DNA of 26,419 bases from JBHHZM01 sp046758065 (GCA_046758065.1 JBHHZM010000032.1:1-26419), one strand, 5' to 3'. Shown: positions 8,317 through 15,838, numbered from the stretch's first letter. Notes: a model not told the origin generated them from the sequence alone. Numbers and translations: made by a program.

Positions 8317-9959
8317 ACGCGCCCGAGGCGGCGATGAAAGACGCAGACCAGGGAGGCGGCGGAACGGAACCGCGCCGATCCCGGGGCGGCAGGCGCTTTT
8401 CCTCCCTCACCTGGCGCATTCTCGCCATCAACCTGCTGGCGCTCGGCATCGTGGTCGTCGGAATGCTCTATCTCGACACCTACCGGCGCGGCCTGATCGA
8501 GGCCCGGACCGCGGCGCTCAAGTCCGAGGGCGAGATGATGGCCGGTGCGCTGAGCGAGATCGTCGTCACCACCGGGGACGGCGCGCTGTTCGAGATCGAC
8601 GCCGGCGCGGCGCGGCAAATGCTGCGCCGTCTGGTGGTGCCGATCCACATCCGGGCGCGATTGTTCGATACGCGCGGCGTCCTGATCGCCGATTCGAGCC
8701 GCCTGCCGGGCGCGGCGCCGCTGGTCGAAAGCGAGGAGCTGCCGCCGCCGGTCGGCGCGTTCGAGGCAGGGGTCGAGGCGGTCTACGCCTGGGTTGTTTC
8801 GCACCTGCCGCCGCGCGAGAAGCTCGAACCCTACGTCGAGAACGAGCGCCAGCGCGCGGCCGATTACCACGAGGCGATGCGGGCGCTCGCGGGCTATAGC
8901 GCAAGCGCGCTGCATGACGGCGGCAAAGTCGGCACCATCCTTTCAGTCGCCGTTCCGGTACAGCGTTTCAAGCAACTCCAGGGCGCGCTGCTGTTGTCGA
9001 CGACGATCGACGACGTCGAGGACAGCGTGCGCGCGGTGCGCTACGCCATTCTCAAGATCTTCGCGTTGGCGCTCAGCATCACCATCGCGCTGTCGGTGTT
9101 CCTCGCCGGCACCATCGCCCGGCCGGTGCGCCGTCTCGCCGAGGCCGCCGACGCCGTTCGCCACGGCCACAGCCGCGCCGTCGTCATCCCCGATTTCTCC
9201 GGCCGCCGCGACGAAATCGGCGACCTCTCGCGGGCGCTCGGCGACATGACCGACGCGCTCGCCGATCGTATCGACGCCATCGAACGTTTCGCGGCCGACG
9301 TCGCCCACGAGATCAAGAACCCGCTGGGATCGTTGCGCAGCGCGGTCGAGACGGTGGTGCGCATCGAGGATCCCGAGCAGCAGCGCAAACTGCTCGCCAT
9401 CGTGCGCGAGGACGTCCAACGCCTCGACCGACTGATCAGCGACATCTCCGACGCGTCGCGCCTCGACGCCGAACTCGCCCGCGCCGAAACCGTGCCGGTC
9501 GATCTGGGGCGCATGCTTTCGACGCTGGTCGAGGTTCAGCGCGCCATCCCACCGCAAGGCGACCCGGCGATCGTACTCGACCTCGATCCGGATACCCGGC
9601 TCGTGGTTCCCGGTTTCGAGGGGCGATTAGCGCAGGTCTTCGAGAACCTGATCAACAATGCGCGCTCGTTCAGTCCGCCGGGCGGCGTCATCCGCATCGC
9701 GGCGTGGCGCGACGACGACGCCGTCGCGGTGACGGTCGAGGACGACGGTCCGGGCATTCCCCCGGCCAAGCTCGAGGCGATATTCGACCGCTTCTACTCC
9801 GAGCGCCCGGCGACGGAGAAGTTCGGAACCCACTCGGGGCTCGGACTCAGCATCTCGCGGCAGATCGTCGAAGCTCACGGCGGGGTGATTCGCACCGAGA
9901 ACCGCGGCGACGGCGATCGGGCGCGGGGTGCGCGGTTCATCGTCAGGTTGCCGCTCTGA
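8313..9959 (+). CDS. chvG: sensor histidine kinase ChvG
   Basis: This is a 548-residue membrane histidine kinase, partner of ChvI. Order of parts: a charged N-terminal tail, transmembrane helix 1 (about 36-55), a periplasmic sensor domain (about 56-245) of the ChvG stimulus-sensing type, helix 2 (about 246-268), HAMP (about 268-320), the dimerisation/phospho-acceptor helix with His332 in FAADVAHEIKNPLGS, and an ATPase domain with N box (FENLINNA), G1 (DDGPGIPP) and G2 (SGLGLS). I chose ATG 8313, which overlaps the chvI stop; ATG 8334 has a better-spaced GAGG and is a real alternative. In rhizobia the kinase is held inactive by periplasmic ExoR; exoR is not in this window. The gene converges with the DUF1150 gene, leaving 21 bases between stops. 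Confidence 0.94.
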   Translation: MNAPEAAMKDADQGGGGTEPRRSRGGRRFSSLTWRILAINLLALGIVVVGMLYLDTYRRGLIEARTAALKSEGEMMAGALSEIVVTTGDGALFEIDAGAARQMLRRLVVPIHIRARLFDTRGVLIADSSRLPGAAPLVESEELPPPVGAFEAGVEAVYAWVVSHLPPREKLEPYVENERQRAADYHEAMRALAGYSASALHDGGKVGTILSVAVPVQRFKQLQGALLLSTTIDDVEDSVRAVRYAILKIFALALSITIALSVFLAGTIARPVRRLAEAADAVRHGHSRAVVIPDFSGRRDEIGDLSRALGDMTDALADRIDAIERFAADVAHEIKNPLGSLRSAVETVVRIEDPEQQRKLLAIVREDVQRLDRLISDISDASRLDAELARAETVPVDLGRMLSTLVEVQRAIPPQGDPAIVLDLDPDTRLVVPGFEGRLAQVFENLINNARSFSPPGGVIRIAAWRDDDAVAVTVEDDGPGIPPAKLEAIFDRFYSERPATEKFGTHSGLGLSISRQIVEAHGGVIRTENRGDGDRARGARFIVRLPL

Positions 9960-9980
9960 ACCGGAGCACGGTACCGGCGG

Positions 9981-10208
9981 TCAGTGGACGCTGACCGGGT
10001 TGAGGTCGTGCTGAAGCGCGGCGGCGAATGCGAGTTCGCGGGTCTCGGCGAGCGCCAGGACGGTGCCGTCGGCGCCGTGAATGCCGTAGCCTTTCTCGCC
10101 CTCGAGATCGACGTACTTGATGAAGGCGAGGTTGGGGCCGCCCAGCGCGAGCAGCGCGTCGGCCGTCATGTGGCGCGGATCGTTGTGGGCGTCGAACTGC
10201 TTGTTCAT
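9981..10208 (-). CDS. DUF1150 family small protein
   Basis: This is a 75-residue soluble protein of the DUF1150 family, found next to small heat-shock protein genes in alphaproteobacteria; its function is unknown. The recognisable core is LLALGGPNLAFIKYV followed by GYGIHGADGTVLALAETRELAFAAA. The start ATG 10206-10208 is set by GGAGGG seven bases upstream; the longer frame 5' of it lacks conserved sequence. It begins 40 bases after the hsp20 stop on the same strand, so it should be expressed from the same heat-shock promoter. The family annotation is from memory of the pattern; a role as a heat-shock accessory factor is inference from position alone. Confidence 0.85.
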   Translation of the reverse strand: MNKQFDAHNDPRHMTADALLALGGPNLAFIKYVDLEGEKGYGIHGADGTVLALAETRELAFAAALQHDLNPVSVH

Positions 10209-10248
10209 CTCGGTCCCTCCAACAATGCGATAAACGGTAACGCCGGCC

Positions 10249-10716
10249 TCAGGACGCCTTCCTGGCCTTGTCCGAACGGGGACCGGCGAGCTTGTCACCG
10301 CCGCGGGTCGTGCGGATTTCGATGGTGCGGCTTTTCGCCTCCTGCAACGGGCGCGTCAGGTCGATGTCGAGGAGTCCGTTGTCGAGCGCCGCGCCCGCCA
10401 CCTCGATGCCCTCGGCGAGAACGAAGCTGCGCTGGAACTGGCGGGCGGCGATGCCGCGATGCAGATAGGTGCGCCCGCCGTCGTCCTCGGCCTGTTTGCC
10501 ACGGATGACGAGCTGGTTGTCCTCGACCGTGATGCTCAGGTCCTCGGCGGCGAAGCCGGCCACCGCAAGCGTGATGCGCAGACGGCTGTCCGAGACCTGT
10601 TCGATATTGTAGGGCGGGTAGCCGTCGGTCGAGGCCTTGGAAACCCGGTCGAGCATACGCTCGAAATGGTCGAAGCCCAGGAGAAGCGGGCTGTTGAACA
10701 TGGAAACACGCGTCAT
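10249..10716 (-). CDS. small heat-shock protein Hsp20 (alpha-crystallin family)
   Basis: This is a 155-residue ATP-independent chaperone that binds unfolding proteins and hands them to DnaK/ClpB. The IbpA-like N-terminus (PLLLGFDHFERMLDR) leads into an alpha-crystallin domain (about residues 35-128) starting with YPPYNIEQ and ending with the G-x-L type motif GLLDIDL. A C-terminal I-x-I motif (TIEIR, about 131-135) supports oligomer assembly. ATG 10716 is chosen because GAGGAG is eight bases upstream. The promoter at 10806-10835 is close to the RpoH consensus. The leader of roughly 80 bases ends with UCGCU and AGGAG separated by seven bases, an arrangement seen in ROSE RNA thermometers. Confidence 0.95.
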   Translation of the reverse strand: MTRVSMFNSPLLLGFDHFERMLDRVSKASTDGYPPYNIEQVSDSRLRITLAVAGFAAEDLSITVEDNQLVIRGKQAEDDGGRTYLHRGIAARQFQRSFVLAEGIEVAGAALDNGLLDIDLTRPLQEAKSRTIEIRTTRGGDKLAGPRSDKARKAS

Positions 10717-10724
10717 GCCGGAAT

Positions 10725-10741
10725 CTCCTCTCGATGAGCGA
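10725..10741 (-). promoter_or_regulatory. possible ROSE-like RNA thermometer hairpin over the hsp20 ribosome site
   Basis: Read on the minus strand, UCGCU (10741-10737) is followed by a seven-base loop and then AGGAG (10729-10725), the hsp20 Shine-Dalgarno. ROSE thermometers use a conserved U(U/C)GCU that pairs with AGGA(G) through a central G-G pair and weak flanking pairs. The motif and position fit. The flanking pairing here is poor, and a competing CUCG/CGAG hairpin exists, so this is a candidate only. Confidence 0.35.
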
Positions 10742-10805
10742 GTCGCGACAGTCGGGCCCTCGGAAGGCGCCCCGAAGAACCGGCCCATACGGCGCCGGCA
10801 GGAGG

Positions 10806-10835
10806 CATATGGGGGCTGACGCTGGTCGGTTCAAG
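10806..10835 (-). promoter_or_regulatory. RpoH (sigma-32) promoter of hsp20-DUF1150
   Basis: On the minus strand a -35 element CTTGAA (10835-10830) is separated by 15 bases from a -10 element CCCCAT (10814-10809), followed by AT. This is nearly the textbook sigma-32 promoter (CTTGAA, 13-16 bases, CCCCAT). The predicted start would be near 10800, giving a leader of about 84 bases before the hsp20 ATG. The gene for RpoH itself is in this window at 21308-22246. Confidence 0.8.
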
Positions 10836-11038
10836 GCGCTCCGCACTCTCTCTAACCCGTTCCGCCTTTTGATTTCTTTAACGCCGAGAGGGCGTATCGG
10901 GTCGGCGCCGCGACAGGTGATTCACGGCGTCTCCGGGAATGGTTAATAAAGAATGAGATTATATTTATAATATAATTATTTTTACAATAAAAATGGTTAA
11001 TTTCCTCATGTAAAGAATCTCACGTTCTTATGCTCAAC

Positions 11039-11067
11039 TTGACAAATGCTCTAATTTTTGGAAGAAT
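11039..11067 (+). promoter_or_regulatory. putative sigma-70-type promoter for the cell-wall hydrolase
   Basis: A perfect -35 hexamer TTGACA (11039-11044) is followed after 17 bases by AAGAAT (11062-11067), four of six matches to the -10 consensus. Transcription would start near 11075, about 110 bases before the ATG at 11186. A sequence TTAA-N7-TTTA (11069-11083), one mismatch from the CtrA box, and a GATTC (CcrM-type) site inside it overlap the predicted start. Confidence 0.45.
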
Positions 11068-11185
11068 TTTAACGATTCGTTTACTCCGAGGGAATGCGGA
11101 GCGCGCGTCCTTTAAACAAATCGGTCCGCTTGCGCGGTTCAGCAGGCGATGACGGGGACGTTGCCAGGAGGACGGGGTTCGGGAC

Positions 11186-11737
11186 ATGTCGGGACTCAGG
11201 GAATTTCTGTTCAAGGTTTGGCTGAGCGCGTTCGCGGCGTGGATTCCGCTAGCGGCGCAGGCCGCTCCCGCCCGGGTCGATGTGCGTCACGAGATCGAGT
11301 GTCTGGCTCTCACCATCTACTTCGAGGCTCGCGGAGAACCCGACCAGGGCAAGCTCGCCGTCGGGCACGTGGTGATGAACCGGGTTTCCGATCCGCGCTA
11401 TCCCTCGTGGGTCTGCGATGTCGTGCGTCAGGGCGGCGAGTGGCCGCACAATCGCTGCCAGTTCTCGTGGTGGTGCGACGGCCGCAGCGACCAGCCCAAG
11501 GACCGGGTTCCCTGGGAGCGGAGCAAGGCGTTCGCCCGGCTGATCTACTGGGGTTTCACCAAGGACCCGACCGCGGGCGCGCTGTGGTACCACGCCGATT
11601 ACGTCCGGCCGGTATGGCGGAAGGTTCTCGGCCAGGGGCCCAAGATCGGCCGTCACATCTTCTACTACGGGAACCGGAAAGGCGCCGGGTTGCCCATGCG
11701 CCAGGCTACGGTGCTCGCCGGCAAGACGGTTCAGTAA
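11186..11737 (+). CDS. secreted cell-wall hydrolase, SleB/Hydrolase_2 family
   Basis: This is a 183-residue protein with an N-terminal signal peptide (about residues 1-27, cleavage after AQA) and a single Hydrolase_2 (SleB-like) domain. These enzymes cleave peptidoglycan glycan strands. The likely catalytic Glu47 lies in LTIYFEARGEPDQGK; VVMNRVSDPRYP and the CQFSWWCDG motif are typical of the family, as is ALWYHADYVRPVW near the C-terminus. The ATG at 11186 is the first sensible start; the nearest AGGAGG (11166-11171) is 14 bases away, further than usual, so the start is slightly uncertain. It is a short, periplasmic enzyme without a separate binding domain. The unusual AT-rich region lies directly upstream. 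Confidence 0.9.
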   Translation: MSGLREFLFKVWLSAFAAWIPLAAQAAPARVDVRHEIECLALTIYFEARGEPDQGKLAVGHVVMNRVSDPRYPSWVCDVVRQGGEWPHNRCQFSWWCDGRSDQPKDRVPWERSKAFARLIYWGFTKDPTAGALWYHADYVRPVWRKVLGQGPKIGRHIFYYGNRKGAGLPMRQATVLAGKTVQ

Positions 11738-11795
11738 AGCGTCGCGTCGCGGGAAAGCGGTCGACTCCCATAAGCCCGCTTACAGCGACCGTTTG

Positions 11796-11815
11796 CTCAC
11801 CGTGGCCCCGGTGAG
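11796..11815. terminator. possible bidirectional terminator hairpin between convergent genes
   Basis: The sequence CTCACCG-TGGCCC-CGGTGAG forms a perfect 7-bp stem with a 6-base loop in the 87-base gap between the converging hydrolase and formaldehyde dehydrogenase genes. The position suits a shared terminator. No T-run follows on either strand, so it is not a standard intrinsic terminator. Confidence 0.3.
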
Positions 11816-11824
11816 AAATCAGGG

Positions 11825-12934
<1,110 letters not shown>

Positions 12935-13122
12935 GGCGGAGCCTCCCTCAAGCGCGTCCCCGGATGGCGCGCATGTTTTCAGACGCGCCCGGCGATTGCA
13001 ACCGGGCTTTGCTCGTCGCCACGTATAACGATTGGCGGCGTTCCGGAACGTGGTACTCTCGATGCGCTGCAGGAGGTCGGGTCTGTGGCGATCGCAATCA
13101 ACCTGTCCGGGAGGGTGTTGTC

Positions 13123-13371
13123 ATGAAGTTGCGTAGCCTGATTTTCGCCGCCGCCTTCGCGCTGGTCGCGACGCCCGCTTTCGCCTTTCACTGTCCGCTC
13201 GACATGAAGAAGATCGACGCCGCCCTCGCCGCGGGTACGAGCCTCGACGGGGGCAGTCTCGACAAGGTCAAGGCGCTGCGCGCCGAAGGCGAGAAGCTGC
13301 ACAAGACGGGCAAGCACAAGGAGGCCATCGAGACCCTCGCCCAGGCGATCAAGATGCTCGGCATCGAGTAA
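13123..13371 (+). CDS. small secreted protein of unknown function (82 aa)
   Basis: This is an 82-residue protein with a clear signal peptide (residues 1-21, ending FAFAA-type hydrophobics and a probable cut after AFA). The mature part begins FHCPLDMKKIDAAL and consists of two or three amphipathic helices rich in Lys, Glu and Ala; the last segment, EKLHKTGKHKEAIETLAQAIKML, resembles one TPR-like hairpin. One Cys and nearby His and Met residues at the mature N-terminus could bind metal, which is inference. The start ATG 13123 has GGGAGGG seven bases upstream. The gene has its own promoter region of about 190 bases and ends 25 bases before the converging phosphatase gene. I do not recognise a named family. 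Confidence 0.8.
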   Translation: MKLRSLIFAAAFALVATPAFAFHCPLDMKKIDAALAAGTSLDGGSLDKVKALRAEGEKLHKTGKHKEAIETLAQAIKMLGIE

Positions 13372-13396
13372 CGCGCGCCCGCTTCCGGCCGCCGGC

Positions 13397-14107
13397 TCAC
13401 AACAAGACGGTTTCGAGTTCGGCGATCGAGGAAAGCACGTGATCGGCGCGCGCCGCCAGGCGCTCGCGTCCGGTCACGCCGGTCAGCACGCTGACCGCGA
13501 GGCCGGCGTTCGCCGCGCGCGCCAGTTCGATGTCCTTGACGGCGTCGCCGACGACGGCGACCTCGGCCGGGCGCAGATCCGTCGCCGCGCAGAAGGCGTG
13601 AAGCACCGCAGGGTCGGGTTTGGCGCCGAACCCCGAATCGGCGCCGGAAACGAAGTCGAGCAGATGGTGGACGCCGACCTCGGCAAGCCATTCGTTGGCC
13701 GCGGCGCCGGTGTCGTTGGTGGCGAGACCGAGCGCGAGGCCGCGGGCGCGCAGCCGGGTGAACAGGCCGGCGAGATCGTCAATCACCGCCGGCGCGCGGC
13801 GGGCGAATTCGAGAAAGCGCCGGTCGATCAGCGCGGCGACATCGGGAATCGCGGCGAGTTCGGGCCGCACCGCCCAGAAAGCGACGATCTCGGCCGTGGT
13901 GCCGCAGGCGAGGACCGAGACGTGGTCGAGCCCGCCGGCATCGTCGTAGCCGCCCAGGCGCAACAGGGTCGCGGCGAGTTCGGGCGCGCCCGCGAGTTCG
14001 GAGAGTTCGGCCGCGATCGCGCGATAGGCCGGCGGCCAGGTGGCGTCGAAGTCGAGCAGCGTGCCGTCCTTGTCGAACAGCACGCCGCGGATGCCGTTCG
14101 TGCTCAT
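13397..14107 (-). CDS. HAD-superfamily hydrolase, phosphoglycolate phosphatase-like
   Basis: This is a 236-residue HAD phosphatase. The four HAD motifs are present: motif I FDKDGTLLDFD (nucleophile Asp and acid/base Asp), motif II LATNDT, motif III Lys in FGAKPDP, and motif IV VVGDAVKDIELA. A helical cap lies between motifs I and II (about residues 15-100), as in phosphoglycolate phosphatase and related enzymes that remove phosphate from 2-phosphoglycolate or small sugar phosphates. The exact substrate is uncertain. ATG 14107 begins the conserved region; a GAGG lies very close to it, so translation may be weak. Composition is like the core genome, unlike the toxin-antitoxin pair that follows. 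Confidence 0.88.
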   Translation of the reverse strand: MSTNGIRGVLFDKDGTLLDFDATWPPAYRAIAAELSELAGAPELAATLLRLGGYDDAGGLDHVSVLACGTTAEIVAFWAVRPELAAIPDVAALIDRRFLEFARRAPAVIDDLAGLFTRLRARGLALGLATNDTGAAANEWLAEVGVHHLLDFVSGADSGFGAKPDPAVLHAFCAATDLRPAEVAVVGDAVKDIELARAANAGLAVSVLTGVTGRERLAARADHVLSSIAELETVLL

Positions 14108-14228
14108 GGCCTCATCATCGAGACAACCATGCGGAATTCACAACAAAAATGTTTCGCGGTGATTGACCAATGGCGGCGCAGGGACGCCGAACGCGGCGGC
14201 GCCACCCATGGGCCTTTGTGGCCTTATC

Positions 14229-14576
14229 CTAGTCCCGGGCCAGTTCGGAGACGACGATCGCCCTCAGCTCCGGCAATTCGTGGGTGATGGTGTTCCACAG
14301 GAATTCGAGCTGGACCTGGAAATACTGGTGGGTAACGACGTCCTTCATTCCAGCAAGCCCCGGCCAATCCACGCCGTCGTATTTCGACGTTACATCAGGC
14401 GACAAGGTCTTTATCGCTTCGCCCAGTGTCGAGATGCAATTGCAGATGGCCCTGTAGGTTTTCCGGTCGGCGGATTCCACTTTCAGGAACTGGCTCTTCG
14501 TCATTCCGGCGACGAATTCCTGAATGTCATCGATCGAAATCCGGATGTCCTGGAGCCGCTCCCTGTCGCCCCGCAT
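14229..14576 (-). CDS. HEPT-domain toxin (DUF86/HepT-like RNase)
   Basis: This is a 115-residue all-helical protein of the HepT/DUF86 family, toxins of MNT/HEPT systems; HepT homologues are RNases with an R-X4-6-H-X-Y motif. Here the motif reads MKDVVTHQYF, giving Lys78, His83 and Tyr85: the spacing is kept but Arg is replaced by Lys. The N-terminal RERLQDIRISIDDIQEF is also typical. The gene starts three bases after the antitoxin stop on the same strand and has no strong ribosome site, so translational coupling is likely. Base composition is visibly lower in GC than neighbouring genes, in line with horizontal acquisition. Whether the Lys variant is still an active toxin is not known. Confidence 0.88.
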   Translation of the reverse strand: MRGDRERLQDIRISIDDIQEFVAGMTKSQFLKVESADRKTYRAICNCISTLGEAIKTLSPDVTSKYDGVDWPGLAGMKDVVTHQYFQVQLEFLWNTITHELPELRAIVVSELARD

Positions 14577-14579
14577 GGC

Positions 14580-15023
14580 TCAAAACACTCTGAGGGCATC
14601 ACGTTGAAATTCACGTTTGACCTCGGGTCGCAGCGACTTGCTCTCGGCGAGATCGATTTCGTATCCAAGAATGTCCTCGAGTTTCTTCCGGAGGGAAGCA
14701 AATTTACTCAGGGACATGCCTCGCCTTTGCTTGAATTCGACCACGAGGTCGATATCGCTCCCTCTATGGGCTTCGTCCCTGACAATGGACCCGAACAGAT
14801 CGATGTGAGCAACGCCGAGCTTCCGCAGTTCCGCCTTTGCGCCGCGCAGCCGGTGGACGGCTTCGGCGAGGGATGGTCGGGCGCGGCATTCGCGTTCGAT
14901 AAAGTCATCGACCAGGCCACCGACAAGGTCCTGAACGGACGCTCCCTTTCGCGCCGCAATCTGCTTGATGAAACGCTTCGTCTCCCTGGGCACCCTTACG
15001 GAGAGGAACGCGACATCATCCAT
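14580..15023 (-). CDS. MNT-type nucleotidyltransferase antitoxin with N-terminal ribbon-helix-helix domain
   Basis: This is a 147-residue protein with two parts. The C-terminal part (about residues 60-147) is a minimal nucleotidyltransferase with the signature G-S-X10-D-X-D (Gly78, Ser79, Asp90, Asp92) and a third acid Asp124; MntA antitoxins of this kind AMPylate HepT tyrosine. The N-terminal part (about 4-45) reads as a ribbon-helix-helix DNA-binding domain: strand VAFLSVRVP, helix RETKRFIKQIAARKG, then helix SVQDLVGGLVDDFIERE. ATG 15023 is the start that leaves this domain whole; AGGAAGG lies about ten bases upstream. In-frame ATGs at 15059-15068 are alternatives. A combined repressor and modifying antitoxin is unusual for stand-alone MntA proteins, which are generally about 100-140 residues without such a domain. 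Confidence 0.87.
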   Translation of the reverse strand: MDDVAFLSVRVPRETKRFIKQIAARKGASVQDLVGGLVDDFIERECRARPSLAEAVHRLRGAKAELRKLGVAHIDLFGSIVRDEAHRGSDIDLVVEFKQRRGMSLSKFASLRKKLEDILGYEIDLAESKSLRPEVKREFQRDALRVF

Positions 15024-15059
15024 AATCCGACAACCTTCCTGAGATTGCGCGCTTAACAT

Positions 15060-15094
15060 CATGTGCACAATTCAACATGAGTAAAGATATATCT
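15060..15094 (-). promoter_or_regulatory. palindromes upstream of the toxin-antitoxin operon (candidate operators)
   Basis: Just upstream of the antitoxin start lie an inverted repeat CATGT/ACATG (15060-15064 and 15075-15079), the palindrome TGTGCACA (15062-15069) and the 10-bp palindrome AGATATATCT (15085-15094). Short symmetric sites at the promoter are what a ribbon-helix-helix autoregulator would bind. The palindromes are seen directly; the operator role is inference. Confidence 0.4.
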
Positions 15095-15136
15095 GCAAAG
15101 TGGTGCGTGCGCAAGGGCCCATCGATCGAATTGTCT

Positions 15137-15757
15137 TCACCGCCGCCCAGTCGATTCCCGGCCGGCCGACAACAGCGCCTCCACCCGGGCCCGAAGCGCG
15201 GGCACGACCTCGGTCCCGAACCACGGATTGCGCGCGGCCCAGCCGCGGGTGCGCCACGACGGATGCGGCAGCGGCAGGAATTCGGGAAGCAACCCGCGCC
15301 ATGTTCGCACCGTCTCGGTAACGGTCGCGCCGTTTCGTTCGCCCAGATAGTACGCCTGCGCGTAGCGGCCGACGAGCAGCGTGAGCTCGATTTCCGGCAG
15401 CAACGCGCCGAGCTGAACGTGCCACAAGGGCGCGCATTCGGGTCGCGGCGGTCGGTCGCCGCCGGACGCATCGCGTCCCGGATAGCAAAATCCCATGGGC
15501 AGGATGGCGATGCGTGCCGCGTCGTAGAAGGTGTCGCGGTCGATCTCCATCCACTCGCGCAGCCGGTCGCCCGACGGATCGTTCCAGGGAATCCCGCTGG
15601 CGTGCACCCGCGTCCCCGGCGCCTGGCCGACGATCAGCAGGCGCGCGGTCGATTCCGCGCGCAGAACCGGGCGCGGTCCGAGCGGCAGGTGCGCGGCGCA
15701 GGCGCGGCAGGCGCGCACCTCGGCGAGGAGCACGGCGAGCGTCTCGCTATCGACCAT
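15137..15757 (-). CDS. uracil-DNA glycosylase superfamily protein, family-4-like with Fe-S cysteines
   Basis: This is a 206-residue protein of the uracil-DNA glycosylase superfamily (COG1573-like), which removes uracil from DNA. The first active-site motif is GQAPGTRVHASGIPWND (about 44-60) and the second is PLPHPSWRTRGW (about 162-173). Four cysteines at 17, 20, 91 and 108 give the C-X2-C and C-X16-C pattern of the 4Fe-4S cluster in family 4 enzymes. I chose ATG 15757 (MVDSET), with GAGGA about eight bases upstream, over a TTG ten codons earlier. It stands alone, with its promoter in the noncoding region to the right. The exact subfamily is uncertain, because the segment between GIPWND and DRLREW differs from the Thermus-type enzyme. 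Confidence 0.88.
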   Translation of the reverse strand: MVDSETLAVLLAEVRACRACAAHLPLGPRPVLRAESTARLLIVGQAPGTRVHASGIPWNDPSGDRLREWMEIDRDTFYDAARIAILPMGFCYPGRDASGGDRPPRPECAPLWHVQLGALLPEIELTLLVGRYAQAYYLGERNGATVTETVRTWRGLLPEFLPLPHPSWRTRGWAARNPWFGTEVVPALRARVEALLSAGRESTGRR

Positions 15758-15838
15758 GGTCCGGATCCTCGTCTTTGTGCGCGCCAACGGACAGACTAGT
15801 GCACGGATACAAACAAAAGATTCACGCGCTGATCCAAC

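Larger units (their letters stand above)
10717..11185. other. divergent intergenic region with an AT-rich islet and nested repeats
   Basis: There is no supported gene in these 469 bases. The right flank of hsp20 carries its promoter. From about 10941 to 11080 base composition drops to roughly 24% GC by hand count, against a window of about two-thirds GC. Within it are a direct repeat AATGGTTAAT (10938-10947 and 10992-11001), a direct repeat TAAAGAAT (10947-10954 and 11011-11018), an inverted repeat AAGAATGAGATT/AATCTCACGTTCTT (10949-10960 and 11016-11029, two-base bulge) and a small palindrome ATTATA-TT-TATAAT. A 64-residue minus-strand frame over 11020-11214 has no ribosome site or coding-like composition and I leave it out. 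Confidence 0.75.

Noticed and set aside
11020..11214. 64-residue minus-strand frame over the AT-rich islet
   Set aside because: No ribosome site, no homologous pattern, and it overlaps the signal-peptide region of the cell-wall hydrolase.
11796..11815. Strong intrinsic terminator between the convergent hydrolase and frmA genes
   Set aside because: The stem is good but no T-run follows on either strand; kept only as a low-confidence feature.
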